A stretch of DNA of 64,000 nucleotides from JBCBKL01 sp038521825. GTDB lineage: Bacteria > Pseudomonadota > Alphaproteobacteria > Rhodobacterales > Rhodobacteraceae. The stretch is from assembly GCA_038521825.1 (NCBI GenBank), contig JBCBKL010000017.1, positions 36,894 to 100,893 of the forward strand. Direction: 5' to 3'. Shown piece after piece: positions 53,458-62,201 of this stretch. Below the pieces are notes generated by a model. That model saw only the letters and a program-made list of their open reading frames with translations, was not told where the DNA came from and made no database searches. Positions within the stretch are counted from its first letter, which is position 1. Every line of letters begins with the position of its first letter. A program made the translations under genes and the position numbers.

Positions 53458-54435
53458 ATGGCAACCACCGATCAGATACCGACAAATTCCGGCTTTCATG
53501 CCAAGAGCACAGCAGATGAGGTCATGGCCGGGATCGACATGACAGGCAAAACGGTGATCGTCACCGGCGGGTACAGCGGCATTGGCCTCGAAACGGTCCG
53601 AAGTCTTGCGATTGCCGGCGCATCCGTCACGGTGCCGGTCCGCAGCCCCGACAAGGCCAAGGAAACTCTGGCCGACGTCGAGGGCGATGTGCAAACGGCG
53701 CCCATGGATCTCGCTAATCTGTCATCAATCAGACAGTTCACCGATGCCTTCGTGGAAAGCCACACAAACCTCGATCTTCTCATAAACAATGCAGGGATCA
53801 TGGCCTGCCCAATGGCCCGCGTCGGTCCGGGCTGGGAATCGCAGTTCGGGGTCAATCATATGGGGCACTTCGCATTGACGATGGGCCTTATGCCGCTGCT
53901 CAGGGCAACGCCGGATGCGAGGGTCGTTGCCCTTTCATCCACGGCACACAAACTCACTGATATCCTGTGGGATGACGTCCAGTACGAGACTTCTGACTAT
54001 GACAAATGGCAGGCATATGGGCAGGCCAAGACGGCCAATGCGCTCTTTGCCAACGGGCTGTCCCGCAGGCTTCGCGATAGCGGAGGACTGGCTTTTTCCG
54101 TGCACCCGGGCGGGATCTTCACGCCGTTGCAAAGACACCTGCCGAAGGAAGAGATGATCGCTATGGGTTGGCTTGACGAAACCGGCGAACCTTCGGAACT
54201 GGCCAAAGAGGGGTTCAAGTCGCCCGCGCAAGGCGCATCGACAACGGTTTGGGCGGCCACGTCGCCCGCTCTGGCCAGCACACCGGGCGTTTATTGCGAG
54301 GACTGCGACATCGCACCGCTGACCGACCCGGACAGCCCTTACGCGCGATACATGGGCGTCGATCCACATGCGTGCAGCGACGACTCGGCCGATCGGCTCT
54401 GGGACATCAGCGACGATCTTCTACAAGACGCCTGA
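53458..54435 (+). CDS. retinol-dehydrogenase-like SDR
   Basis: A 325-residue extended SDR with TGGYSGIG, NNAGIM and the catalytic pair in YGQAKTAN. It resembles NADP-dependent retinol/WWOX/light-independent oxidoreductases; substrate unknown. The C-terminus (DIAPLTDPDSPYARYMGVDPHA) matches the same group. ATG at 53458, no strong ribosome site (GGGAAAAGACC). It stands alone. Confidence 0.88.
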   Translation: MATTDQIPTNSGFHAKSTADEVMAGIDMTGKTVIVTGGYSGIGLETVRSLAIAGASVTVPVRSPDKAKETLADVEGDVQTAPMDLANLSSIRQFTDAFVESHTNLDLLINNAGIMACPMARVGPGWESQFGVNHMGHFALTMGLMPLLRATPDARVVALSSTAHKLTDILWDDVQYETSDYDKWQAYGQAKTANALFANGLSRRLRDSGGLAFSVHPGGIFTPLQRHLPKEEMIAMGWLDETGEPSELAKEGFKSPAQGASTTVWAATSPALASTPGVYCEDCDIAPLTDPDSPYARYMGVDPHACSDDSADRLWDISDDLLQDA

Positions 54436-54520
54436 TGACAGCTCGATCCGTGAATGACCGTTGCTTGGGTCGGTGGGCGGGCGCCTTTGGCCGCAGGCCA
54501 AACAGAGCCGCCCGACGGCC

Positions 54521-54991
54521 TCACAACTTCGACGAAATCACGCCCGTCGCAAAACCACCCATCCGCAGCTCGCCAAAAAGGCGCTGGTATTCGATCTTTG
54601 GACAGCGGTTCTGGATCACAGTCACACCGTGCGCCTCTACCTTTGCCGCCGCCTCGGGGTGTTCCACGCCAATCTGCATCCAGATCACCCGCAAATCGGG
54701 CAAGGCTTCAAGGGCTTCCTCTACGATCTCCGGCACCGCCTCGGAGCGCCGAAAGATATCCACCATATCGACCGGTTCTTCGATGCTCCTGAGATCCGAT
54801 TGCACCGCCGCGCCAAAAAGGGTCTGACCGGCAAGACCGGGATTGACCGGAAGCACGCGAAATCCCTTGAGGTTCAGATAACGCGCAACAAAGTAGCTCG
54901 GGCGCACGGGGTTTGCCGACACACCGACCACGGCGACGGTTTTGACGTCCGACAGGATTCGTTTCAGAAAGGCGTCTGAGTAATCAGGCAT
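54521..54991 (-). CDS. CoA-binding domain protein (YccU-like)
   Basis: A 156-residue Rossmann-type protein with VGVSANPVRPSYFVARYL, GFRVLPVNPGLAGQ and WMQIGVEHPEAAAK. Homologues bind CoA; the role is unclear. ATG at 54991 has GAGAGG upstream. A terminator at 55017-55058 separates it from the zinc-ribbon gene upstream. Confidence 0.9.
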   Translation of the reverse strand: MPDYSDAFLKRILSDVKTVAVVGVSANPVRPSYFVARYLNLKGFRVLPVNPGLAGQTLFGAAVQSDLRSIEEPVDMVDIFRRSEAVPEIVEEALEALPDLRVIWMQIGVEHPEAAAKVEAHGVTVIQNRCPKIEYQRLFGELRMGGFATGVISSKL

Positions 54992-55016
54992 GCCCTCTCA
55001 TACCCTTGGACCCGCA

Positions 55017-55058
55017 CGAAAAAAAGCGCCCCTGCACTTCAAGCGACAGGAGCGCTCA
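55017..55058 (-). terminator. rho-independent terminator downstream of the zinc-ribbon gene
   Basis: On the minus strand AGCGCTCCTG pairs with CAGGGGCGCT (one G-U pair) around a 12-base loop and is followed by seven T residues. It lies about 120 bases after the stop of the gene at 55179-55460. Confidence 0.85.
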
Positions 55059-55178
55059 GGTACGGAACGAGGGACAGTGAAATAACCGGCAGGCGTTCCA
55101 GACCTGCGGTAATGCCTTAGATGTAGGAAGTCCTACGGCTTACACCAGTGCCATTCGCGTTTCTGTGAAGAGATTGGC

Positions 55179-55460
55179 CTAGTCAAAGATATCCTCAATG
55201 AAATCGAAGGCGTCCTCGATGAGATCCGCAAAGCCGGCCTTGCGCTTTTTCTTGCGCTTGACCGGTTTCTGATACCGAACGGGGCTTGGTCGCACCAGCT
55301 CGCGCTCCCCCCTCTTCTTTCCCTTCGGCAGCATCTTCAGATCGTGCAGCGGCGCGCCGCAGCTTGAACAGCTCAGCTCGTGCCGGGACTTGCCCTTCAG
55401 CACCAGTGCCGCCTTCACACCGCAATAGCAGCACGTCACAATTTTCGTCGGATAGCCCAT
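55179..55460 (-). CDS. small zinc-ribbon-like protein, unknown
   Basis: A 93-residue protein with a four-cysteine ribbon (CCYCGVKA and SCSSCGAPL), a strongly basic middle (KKRGER, KPVKRKKKRK) and an acidic Phe-rich tail (DLIEDAFDFIEDIFD). The layout suggests a nucleic-acid- or protein-binding adaptor. It is known only as a conserved hypothetical of Rhodobacteraceae, to my knowledge. It ends 120 bases before a strong terminator and begins just upstream of rlmB's stop. Confidence 0.75.
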   Translation of the reverse strand: MGYPTKIVTCCYCGVKAALVLKGKSRHELSCSSCGAPLHDLKMLPKGKKRGERELVRPSPVRYQKPVKRKKKRKAGFADLIEDAFDFIEDIFD

Positions 55461-55469
55461 GCGTTCCCC

Positions 55470-56240
55470 TCAAGCCTTCGAGGCATATAGAGCGATCGCC
55501 GCCGCATTTGAGACGTTGAGCGATCCAAACTGTCCCTGCGCATCGATCCGGACCAAATGGTCGCAGGTCGCCTTTGTCTTCTCCCGCAGACCCGGCCCCT
55601 CGGCCCCAAGCACCAGCGCCACTGCGCTTTGCCTTCGCCCTTCGAGCGCCGCCTCAATTGTCATTTCCGCCTCGCCATCGAGTCCCAGAACCAGATATCC
55701 CATCCCCTGCAATTCCGTGATTGCGTCGGCGAGATTGCGGACACGCAGGTAAGGCTGACGTTCAAGCGCCCCGCTCGCCGTCTTGGCAAGGGCACCGGTT
55801 TCGGGCGCGGAATGATGCCGGGTTCCTATGACCGCAGATGCCCCAAGAACCTCAGCCGACCGGAGGATCGCACCGACATTGTGCGGGTCGGTCACCCGAT
55901 CAAGCAGGACAAGACGGGGCGAGGCATCGCCAATGGCCACGTCAGCCAGTTCACCCCAATCAAGCGGCTTGACCTCAAGCGCCGCCCCCTGATGCACCGA
56001 ACCGGGATCCAGTGGCGCGGAAAAGCGGCGCGGATCCGCAATTTCCGCTTCAATGTCAGCCACTTCGATCGCTTCTTTCAGCTTGATCTCTGCATTCGGA
56101 GTCACGATCAGGCGCAACTTTTCCCGGTGCGGATTACGCAGCGCGTCCCGCACAGTGTGCAGCCCGAACAGCCAGACGGTTTCATGGGCGGCAGCCTTCT
56201 TGGCCTGCTCTTTGCCAATGACCCATTTCGGTTTTTTCAT
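55470..56240 (-). CDS. rlmB: 23S rRNA (guanosine-2'-O-)-methyltransferase RlmB-like
   Basis: A 256-residue SPOUT methyltransferase. Motifs are LLDRVTDPHNVGAILRSAE (motif 1), LGAEGPGLRE (motif 2) and GSLNVSNAAAIALYA (motif 3, forming the knot). It methylates a ribose in 23S or related RNA. ATG at 56240 fits the usual N-terminus MKKPKWVIGKEQ. Divergent from tRNA-Tyr. Confidence 0.93.
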   Translation of the reverse strand: MKKPKWVIGKEQAKKAAAHETVWLFGLHTVRDALRNPHREKLRLIVTPNAEIKLKEAIEVADIEAEIADPRRFSAPLDPGSVHQGAALEVKPLDWGELADVAIGDASPRLVLLDRVTDPHNVGAILRSAEVLGASAVIGTRHHSAPETGALAKTASGALERQPYLRVRNLADAITELQGMGYLVLGLDGEAEMTIEAALEGRRQSAVALVLGAEGPGLREKTKATCDHLVRIDAQGQFGSLNVSNAAAIALYASKA

Positions 56241-56277
56241 GCGCCAGACGCCCCTGTCAAACCGGGGCAATTCGTCC

Positions 56278-56306
56278 TTGACCCCTGTTTGAGGTGCTAG
56301 TAATCA
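56278..56306 (+). promoter_or_regulatory. promoter of tRNA-Tyr
   Basis: TTGACC (56278-56283), 17-base spacer and TAATCA (56301-56306), 35 bases before the mature tRNA 5' end. Good sigma70 match. Confidence 0.6.
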
Positions 56307-56340
56307 CGCCTCCACGCCAAGGGCAATGACCTTGGTTCGT

Positions 56341-56424
56341 GGGCGACAGGCCGCAAGGTGTGGCAGGGGACTGTAACTCCCTCGCGGAGACGCACGCCTG
56401 GTTCGATTCCAGGGTCGCCCACCA
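56341..56424 (+). tRNA. tRNA-Tyr (anticodon GTA)
   Basis: The 84-base tRNA folds fully: acceptor GGGCGAC/GTCGCCC with discriminator A and encoded CCA, D arm with loop CAAGGTG, anticodon loop CTGTAAC (GTA), long class II variable arm and T arm CCTGG-TTCGATT-CCAGG. The long variable arm is expected for bacterial tRNA-Tyr. It marks the left boundary of the accessory region. Confidence 0.95.
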
Positions 56425-56610
56425 TTCAATCCCTTCAAAACCGAAGCTGACCCGGCTGCACTGAATAGTGTCTATTTTTCCGCTAGTTACCGACGGCAAT
56501 GCCACCAGAGACCTCACATTTGGTCTCTGATCAAGGGCGTTTCAGGGCAGGTTGGGAGAAAGTCTTAGCGAGGCCATTTCGCGTGAGGTCTTGGTGCGGT
56601 TTTGACCCGT

Positions 56611-58294
56611 TTAAAGTTGCGGGAATCCAAGAATCTGGCGTTGTTCTTCCCAGTCCAGAGGCAGTTCGGAAAGGCTGCGCAATGATTTAGAGTTGAGATA
56701 CAGTGGCTGGCGGCCTTCAAGTATAGCCGTTGCGATGTCCGGGGCCAGCCAGACCAACGGCACGATGCGGCTGACGGATCCACTGCGCAACCCCTCCCGC
56801 TCGGTGATTTGCTGCAGCGACAATGACTTCCGCGCAAGAAGTTCGCCCTCCCATCGCCCGCATCGGCGACCAGAGCAATGAGTTCCGGGTCGGGTTTTTG
56901 GGGCATCTTCAGGAACAAGGATAATCGGCTTTGCCCGCCCGTTCTGACGCTTTTGGAACGGGACCTCGAAGGACGCTACTCCTGACTTTCGGGAGACATC
57001 CGATCCGGATAAAGCATGGAGGTTGATCCTGGTGCGAAGCCGATCCCTTGGCATATCGATCCGGTCAACAATGCCCCCGAGATCATGCGCCGTCGTTTCA
57101 CCGTCTGATTTGGTGATCTCGTCAGACCAAGCATCCGCCAACCGCAGAACCTCTGCGATCGAAGCATCGGGTTCTTCAGCCTGCCCCGCTTGATCCGCTA
57201 ACCAGCTCTTGTCGCCGAGGCGATCTTTGAGGCTGTTGAGAACAAGGCGCTCAATCTCATTGACAGGCAAGCGCTCAACACTGGCTCCGTCTTCAACGCC
57301 CGATATCTTCGAGGTCTAACACCAATAGCGTTTCGTCCGCGTTGTCCCGCCCCGCCGCATGGACTTGCTGGCGTAGGTCGCCCTCGTCGCCCTGCCCTTT
57401 TTGTCGAACAGTACATCATCCAAAACGCGTCTGGCAGAGCGCCGCGCCGTGCTGATACTCTTGCCTCCTTGACCCGCTAGCTGATCCTGTACCTGCTTCC
57501 AGGTGGCGCCATCTACAATGGCCTCGTGCAACCCTTCGTAAAGTCCTGCTTTGTGGCGGGTTTGTCCGATGTAGACCGGGTTGCGCAGGATGTTATAGAG
57601 CGCACCGCGCGAAGGGGCTTTGCCGCAACTTGTACGCCCATACCGGTCGGTCCGTCGCTTGCTGACAACGCCCAGTTCACTCAGCGGTAACGAGAGTTGC
57701 CGCACCGATCCTGTGATCAGACACTCGGCAAAGATGATCCGGATCGCCTTGGCTTCACTTTGGTCCATGACCAGCGCTTTGTCCTTGACGTCGTAGCCCA
57801 TCGACACGGCGCCCCCATCCAAATTCCCTTACGTTTGGAGGCCGCAACCTTGTCCCGAATGCGCTCGGCTGTCACCTCGCGGTCGAACTGGGCGAAAGAC
57901 AAAAGAACATTCAGTGTCAGGCGTCCCATAGAGGATGTTGCGTTGAAGGCTTGGGTGATCGATACGAACGACACCCAAGCCCCGTCAAACACATCGACTA
58001 TCTTTGCGAAGTCAGCAAGCGACCGGGTCAGGCGATCCACCTTGTAGACGACAATGACATCGATGCGCCCACCGCGCTCATTCTTTAGAAATTGCTCGAG
58101 ACGAGGGCGATCCATAGACTCGCCACAGAACCACCATCGTCATAGCGTTTCGGCAGTTCTGACCATCCTTCATGTTTCTGGCTCAGAATGTAGACCGCAC
58201 AGTCTTCACGCTGTGCGTCCCGAGAGTTGAAGTCCTGGTCCAGCCCCTCCTCAGTCGATTTGCGGGTGTAGATTGCGCAGCGCTGACGGATCAT
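56611..58294 (-). pseudogene. large serine recombinase pseudogene (frameshifted)
   Basis: Pieces of one resolvase-type recombinase lie in at least four frames in the right order. N-terminal: MIRQRCAIYTRKSTEEGLDQ with the catalytic-Ser region altered (start 58294). Then VYKVDRLTRSLADFAKIVDV and FDREVTAERIRDKV (about 58115-57830), ALYNILRNPVYIGQTRHKAG (about 57820-57320), and a C-terminal part ending at 56611. Breaks fall near 58115, 57820 and 57300. It is the integrase of a dead mobile element next to tRNA-Tyr. Confidence 0.85.
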
Positions 58295-58308
58295 TGAGTG
58301 CCGCCTTT

Positions 58309-58706
58309 TCACAGCCCAAAGAACTTTGGTCCGTTCCTGTTCGTCTTGGTCATCACTCGCGCCACAGCTGACAGGGACGTATAGCTCTGGCCGTTCCAGA
58401 TGGCACCTTCCTCGGTTACCAGCACCTCGAGGGTTGCCCCGCCCCTTTCCTTCAGAAGACGGGTGCCGTCGCGGACAATCAGGGCAAGAGCCTTTCGGGC
58501 AGAGCCCCTGGCCTCGCTTGCTTCTCTTTCCTTGATGACCCGTTCCCGTCACGGCGCGCCTTGGCAGGCTCCGCACCCTCCCTTCCCGCCTGTTCGCCCC
58601 AGGCCAACGCCAGCCGCATTAGGTCGGCGTTAAAGGTCTGGGGCGGCGCGACACCTCTGGCTTCCGTCCAAAGCTGCCGAAGCGCCGCTGCGCTTGCGTC
58701 TTCCAA
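58309..58706 (-). pseudogene. DUF2924 gene remnant
   Basis: The open part encodes ALRQLWTEARGVAPPQTFNA, then degrades. The end in another frame (NEQERTKFFGL then stop at 58309) matches the DUF2924 tail that normally precedes such recombinases. At least one frameshift. DUF2924 genes sit immediately upstream of serine recombinases in many alphaproteobacterial elements. Confidence 0.7.
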
Positions 58707-58707
58707 C

Positions 58708-59013
58708 TACCGTATATCCAGATCAATCCCGTTTGGTCGTATTGGCTTTCTCCCGACACCACGCCGTAGCGTGCCACTGTGCCGGAGTGATCGAGTTCGA
58801 TCGAAAAGCCCGAAGACCTCAGCCGCGAGATTAGATTGTGGCGCGAACGGTATGGGCCTACCAGTCCAGACGCTCCTGGATCTGCGCGGCCGTTGCACGG
58901 TTGCGCAGCGACAGCAGCTTGCGTAACATTTCTGTCTCTGGCTGGGTTGCCAATTCTGTAGGCTGTTTTGCCAGCAAGCAGGGCGAGGTGATCTCGATGA
59001 GTTGTTCGGCCAT
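58708..59013 (-). pseudogene. DUF3489-like gene remnant
   Basis: From the ATG at 59013, 51 codons read to a TAG directly after QIQERLDW, where family members continue QxHTVR. The continuation AHTVRATI and then, in another frame, SRLRSSGFSIELDHSGTVAR is still readable. So a stop and a frameshift inactivate a DUF3489-type small protein. Third member of the classic DUF3489-DUF2924-recombinase set. Confidence 0.7.
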
Positions 59014-59201
59014 TTTGGTCTCCCTTCAAGCACAGGACTATTAACCCCGTACTGACCGAAGCCCGGCAATCCGGGCTTGAGACCAAAGTGTTCGGTGACG
59101 TCAGTGACGCTCTGCTGTCGGTTAAAGTCCTGAGAAAATGCCAGCCCCGGCAGCTATTTCTAGTCAAGAAAGGCGAACGGCTGCCACCGCCCGCCCAACC
59201 G

Positions 59202-59847
59202 TCAGACGTCGATCTTGTCAGCGATACTCAGGGCGTCGTCAAGTTCGACATCGAGGTAGCGCACTGTGCTATCCACCGTGGTATGACCAAGCAGGACCTT
59301 GACCGCGCGCAGATTGCCCGTTTTACGATAAACCAGCGCCGCCTTTGTGCGCCTCAACGAATGCGCGCCGATCCGCTCGGATCGAGGCCAATTGCCGACA
59401 CCCAGCCCTGAACAAGCCCCGCATATTGCCGCGTCGATACATGCGGTCTGTCGTGAAAGCGGCTCGGGAACATGAAGTCGCAACCAAGCATGTCGGAACC
59501 GCAAACCAAATTCCAAATTGAACCACGGGTGTGTTCGGAGACTGCAGATTGCATCGGCCGGTTGGTCTTGCTCTGGATAACCAAAACAAGTTCGCGACCT
59601 CGATCTCCGACAACAATTGCGCTTGCTCTTAACCGAACAAGATCACAACCACGCAACCTACTGTCGATCGCAAGATAAGACAGTGCCAGGTCCCTGAGAT
59701 TGCCATAGAGTTCGAGCCGGGCACGGATGGCCCAGACCTGTTTCGCAAGCAACGGACGTTTCTGGCCGACAAGTCTTGCTTTGTTTCAGGGCCGCCGTTT
59801 CGGTTTGACAGCGGGAAGTTGGATTCTGGACGTGGGATCTTCTCCAA
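59202..59847 (-). pseudogene. tyrosine recombinase/integrase pseudogene (frameshifted)
   Basis: One frame holds KQVWAIRARLELYGNLRDLA and RGCDLVRLRAS; a second holds the catalytic C-terminal half HSLRRTKAALVYRK, VLLGHTTVDSTVRYL (H-R and H-x3-Y motifs). The switch is near 59350, and the N-terminal start has an in-frame TGA (near 59790). It is a second dead integrase, of a different class from the serine recombinase beside it. Confidence 0.8.
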
Positions 59848-60073
59848 TCCTCCCTCCCTCTTCAGGCGTCAACACCGTCCAGACCAAACAATACTATCAA
59901 GTGACCAAATGGCCGGTCCATCCGCATCCCCGACGTACAGGTTGTTCGCAGCGATCGACCAATTTGAGCCCTCCTTACCGATTTTCTGTTGTGCGGCGAA
60001 TATCGGCATTGCGCTTGGGTGGTTGTATATTTGGCTACCCGCACATCTCTGCGCAGGCGGCCGCACTCTTGCA
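59848..60073. other. 226-bp spacer between mobile-element debris and the metal module
   Basis: No gene or RNA is recognised. It presumably contains the 3' end of the minus-strand metal operon and flank of the old element. Confidence 0.4.
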
Positions 60074-60688
60074 TCATTCGCTGTGGACAATTTCGCTGTA
60101 GTCGCCGCGCAGTTGCAGTGTGACAGTCACATCCGCATCGTCGCGATTACGCCAGAACCAACCATGATCGCCGGTGAAGGGTGCGGTGACGCTGCCCTCG
60201 CCCGCTTCCGCGCCCCGGCCTCGCTCATAATCGACGGACTCGCCATCCGCATGGGCGTGCAGATCGAAATTGATCCGCCCCCCCGTCGCCACCCAAGCGT
60301 AGGTCAGGGTGACACCTTCCTCCATCGTAGCCTTGATCTCGGTGGAATCGCCGGGGGCCAGGGTGAATGTGATCTCGTCCTGCCATGCTTCCTGCGCATG
60401 AGCCGTGGAGACGAACAAGCCGAAGACGCCATCCATCAGCGATGAGGACTGGTCGCCGCCGTGTAGCAGTTCATCAGCGGCTGCCTCGGCCGCAAGCTGC
60501 TGTTTGATCTCGCCCATCTCTGTCAGGCCAAGGATGCTGCCCATGCCGGTTGGGTCTGTGCCATATTCTGCGGGCAGGTAGACCATCAGGCCGATGGCGA
60601 CGGCCCCGATGCTGGCGATGATCGTGGAGCGCCGCAGTTGTGCCAGTGTCGGCAGGTCTTCGATATTGGGTTTTGGTGCATTGTGCAT
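60074..60688 (-). CDS. membrane-anchored beta-rich protein of the metal module
   Basis: A 204-residue protein. Residues 23-40 form a membrane anchor. A second hydrophobic patch ends STAHAQE (about residue 98), which looks like a relic signal-peptide cleavage site, as if a secreted protein was fused behind a new anchor. The remaining 105 residues are beta-rich (TFTLAPGDSTEIKATMEEG; GWFWRNRDDADVTVTLQLRG) and should lie in the periplasm. It follows hupE by 15 bp with GGAGTG before its ATG. Homologues occur next to HupE genes and are annotated only as anchor proteins; function unknown. Confidence 0.75.
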   Translation of the reverse strand: MHNAPKPNIEDLPTLAQLRRSTIIASIGAVAIGLMVYLPAEYGTDPTGMGSILGLTEMGEIKQQLAAEAAADELLHGGDQSSSLMDGVFGLFVSTAHAQEAWQDEITFTLAPGDSTEIKATMEEGVTLTYAWVATGGRINFDLHAHADGESVDYERGRGAEAGEGSVTAPFTGDHGWFWRNRDDADVTVTLQLRGDYSEIVHSE

Positions 60689-60703
60689 TGGTCACTCCAA
60701 TTT

Positions 60704-61405
60704 TTATGCGCTGGCGATGTATCCGGCGATCTGCTGGTAGGTCAGCAAGACGCCAAGGAAGACCATGATGATGTTCGCGTAAGTGGCCTGACGCATAAAG
60801 TTGGGGCTTCTGCGCCAGTATCCCATTACGATCAGGATCACGAAGAGCGCCAGAAGTTGCCCGACTTCGACGCCCACGTTAAAGGACAAAAGGTTTGCCA
60901 AAAGCCCGTCTTCGGCGATCTGGTATTCGAGGATCTTGGAGGCCAGACCTGTGCCATGAAACAGCCCGAAAATCAGGGTTGCCGCCTTGGTGTTAGGCTG
61001 GAACCCAAACCACTTCTGGAACGCCCCTAGGTTATCAAGGGCCTTGTATACTACCGACAACCCGATGATGGCGTCGATGATGTATGCGTTGATACCCCAG
61101 CCGAACCAGACGCCCAAAAGCATAGTGACGGAGTGCCCCATGGCAAACAGGCTGACGTAAACTGCTACGTCCTTCATGTGGTACAGGAAGAATACGACGC
61201 CAAGCAGGAACAGGATGTGGTCGTATCCCGTAATCATGTGCTTCGCGCCCAGATAGATGAACGAGATGATGTGGACGCCAAAGATTTCCTGAATGTAGCC
61301 CGCGTCACCGGGGGTAACATCATGAGCATAGGTTGTTGTCGCAAATGCCATCAGCGTCAGGACGGCGGTGGTGAATAGGGTCAAAGGCTGGCGCATTAGA
61401 TGCAT
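60704..61405 (-). CDS. HupE/UreJ-family metal permease
   Basis: A 233-residue membrane protein with a signal-like N-terminus (cleavage near TYAHD), six to seven hydrophobic segments and the HupE_UreJ_2 motifs HMITGYDHILFLLG, GHSVTMLLG and LFHGTGLASKIL. The family imports nickel or cobalt for hydrogenase or urease maturation and others. The start is uncertain: ATG at 61405 is used; ATG at 61441 would add 12 residues. It sits between the His-rich and anchored genes on one operon. Confidence 0.88.
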   Translation of the reverse strand: MHLMRQPLTLFTTAVLTLMAFATTTYAHDVTPGDAGYIQEIFGVHIISFIYLGAKHMITGYDHILFLLGVVFFLYHMKDVAVYVSLFAMGHSVTMLLGVWFGWGINAYIIDAIIGLSVVYKALDNLGAFQKWFGFQPNTKAATLIFGLFHGTGLASKILEYQIAEDGLLANLLSFNVGVEVGQLLALFVILIVMGYWRRSPNFMRQATYANIIMVFLGVLLTYQQIAGYIASA

Positions 61406-61496
61406 TGCCGACCCCGACCGAAAGGATCGGTTTGGTATCATTTTGGATTTTCCGCTAAGCTTTTGTGTAGGATGAGAGCGCGCAGCGGGCGCGGCC

Positions 61497-61856
61497 TCAT
61501 ACACGCGGCGGTCGATCGAGGCCATAATCCCTGCGATCAGTCAAACCGTGATCTGCCATTGCCCAACTTGCACTGGTCGGAAACGGAGTGCTCATCGCTT
61601 CACGCGGTGATAAGAATGCGATGTTGTGGTCGTGATCCGCGACGTCATGGCCGTGGCCATGATAAGCGTGCATCAGATTAACGACATCCTCGTGGGCGTG
61701 ACCATGCTCTTCGATTTCTGAATGATGTTCAGCGACGATCTTTGCCAGTTCTGCGAAGTCGTGGGTTGCTGAACGGGCGTCTGCAGACAGGATTATGCTC
61801 ACCGCCAAAGCGATGCTCAGAAAACCTTCCAGATATCCCGCAATCTGCCGTGCCAT
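61497..61856 (-). CDS. secreted His-rich small protein (putative metal binder)
   Basis: A 119-residue protein with a signal peptide or anchor (residues 1-29, ending ADARSAT) and a cluster of histidines: AEHHSEIEEHGHAHED and AYHGHGHDVADHDHN. This composition fits a periplasmic Ni/Co/Zn buffer or chaperone for the HupE permease encoded next (gap 91 bp). ATG at 61856 has AGCAGG upstream. It diverges from the regulator gene across only 64 bp. Confidence 0.75.
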   Translation of the reverse strand: MARQIAGYLEGFLSIALAVSIILSADARSATHDFAELAKIVAEHHSEIEEHGHAHEDVVNLMHAYHGHGHDVADHDHNIAFLSPREAMSTPFPTSASWAMADHGLTDRRDYGLDRPPRV

Positions 61857-61920
61857 TCTGCCTGCTCTCGTAGGTCTTGGCCCACTTGCCTGACCCCGCT
61901 CTGGAGGGTTACCTCGGGAT
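61857..61920. promoter_or_regulatory. 64-bp divergent control region of the metal module
   Basis: All signals for both directions must lie here or just outside. GGAGG (61903-61907) serves the regulator gene. A GAGGGTTACCTC stretch (61904-61915) is a short near-palindrome and a possible operator. No strong -10/-35 pair is evident by eye. Confidence 0.4.
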
Positions 61921-62193
61921 ATGACAAAATACCCATCCCATGCAACCCGGCCCGCTGTCGCCAAGCGGCTGAAACGTGCCAACGGCCACTTGGCCAGCGT
62001 CACCAAGATGATCGGGTATGAGCAGCCCCGTGTGGATATCGCGCAGCAACTCTATGCGGTGGAGAAAGCCGTGCCGCAGGCCAAGCGCACGCCGATCCAG
62101 GATCATATCGATCATTGCCTTGATGCCGCATTGGTCGGCGCTGGTGAAACGCCGGCCTCAGCCGAGTTCAAAGCCATCACCACGTTTCTTTAA
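61921..62193 (+). CDS. CsoR/RcnR-family metal-responsive repressor, atypical
   Basis: A 90-residue all-helical regulator: RLKRANGHLASVTKMI (helix 1), VDIAQQLYAVEKAV (helix 2) and DHIDHCLDAAL (helix 2/3 metal region). Aligning to CsoR and RcnR places R37 where the family has its near-invariant metal or aldehyde-binding Cys, while H62 and C66 are retained. Thus either a different ligand set or a different signal is used. It overlaps no neighbour and precedes the MFS gene by 8 bp, so it probably represses both arms of the module. Confidence 0.85.
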   Translation: MTKYPSHATRPAVAKRLKRANGHLASVTKMIGYEQPRVDIAQQLYAVEKAVPQAKRTPIQDHIDHCLDAALVGAGETPASAEFKAITTFL

Positions 62194-62201
62194 GGATCTC
62201 C

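Noticed and set aside
55080..55160. tRNA-like or hairpin-rich plus-strand segment
   Set aside because: Contains short palindromes but no acceptor stem, T arm or anticodon arm; not a tRNA.
56425..60073. Attachment-site duplicate of the tRNA-Tyr 3' end
   Set aside because: No copy of the T-arm and acceptor sequence was seen in the debris; integration at the tRNA is not demonstrated.
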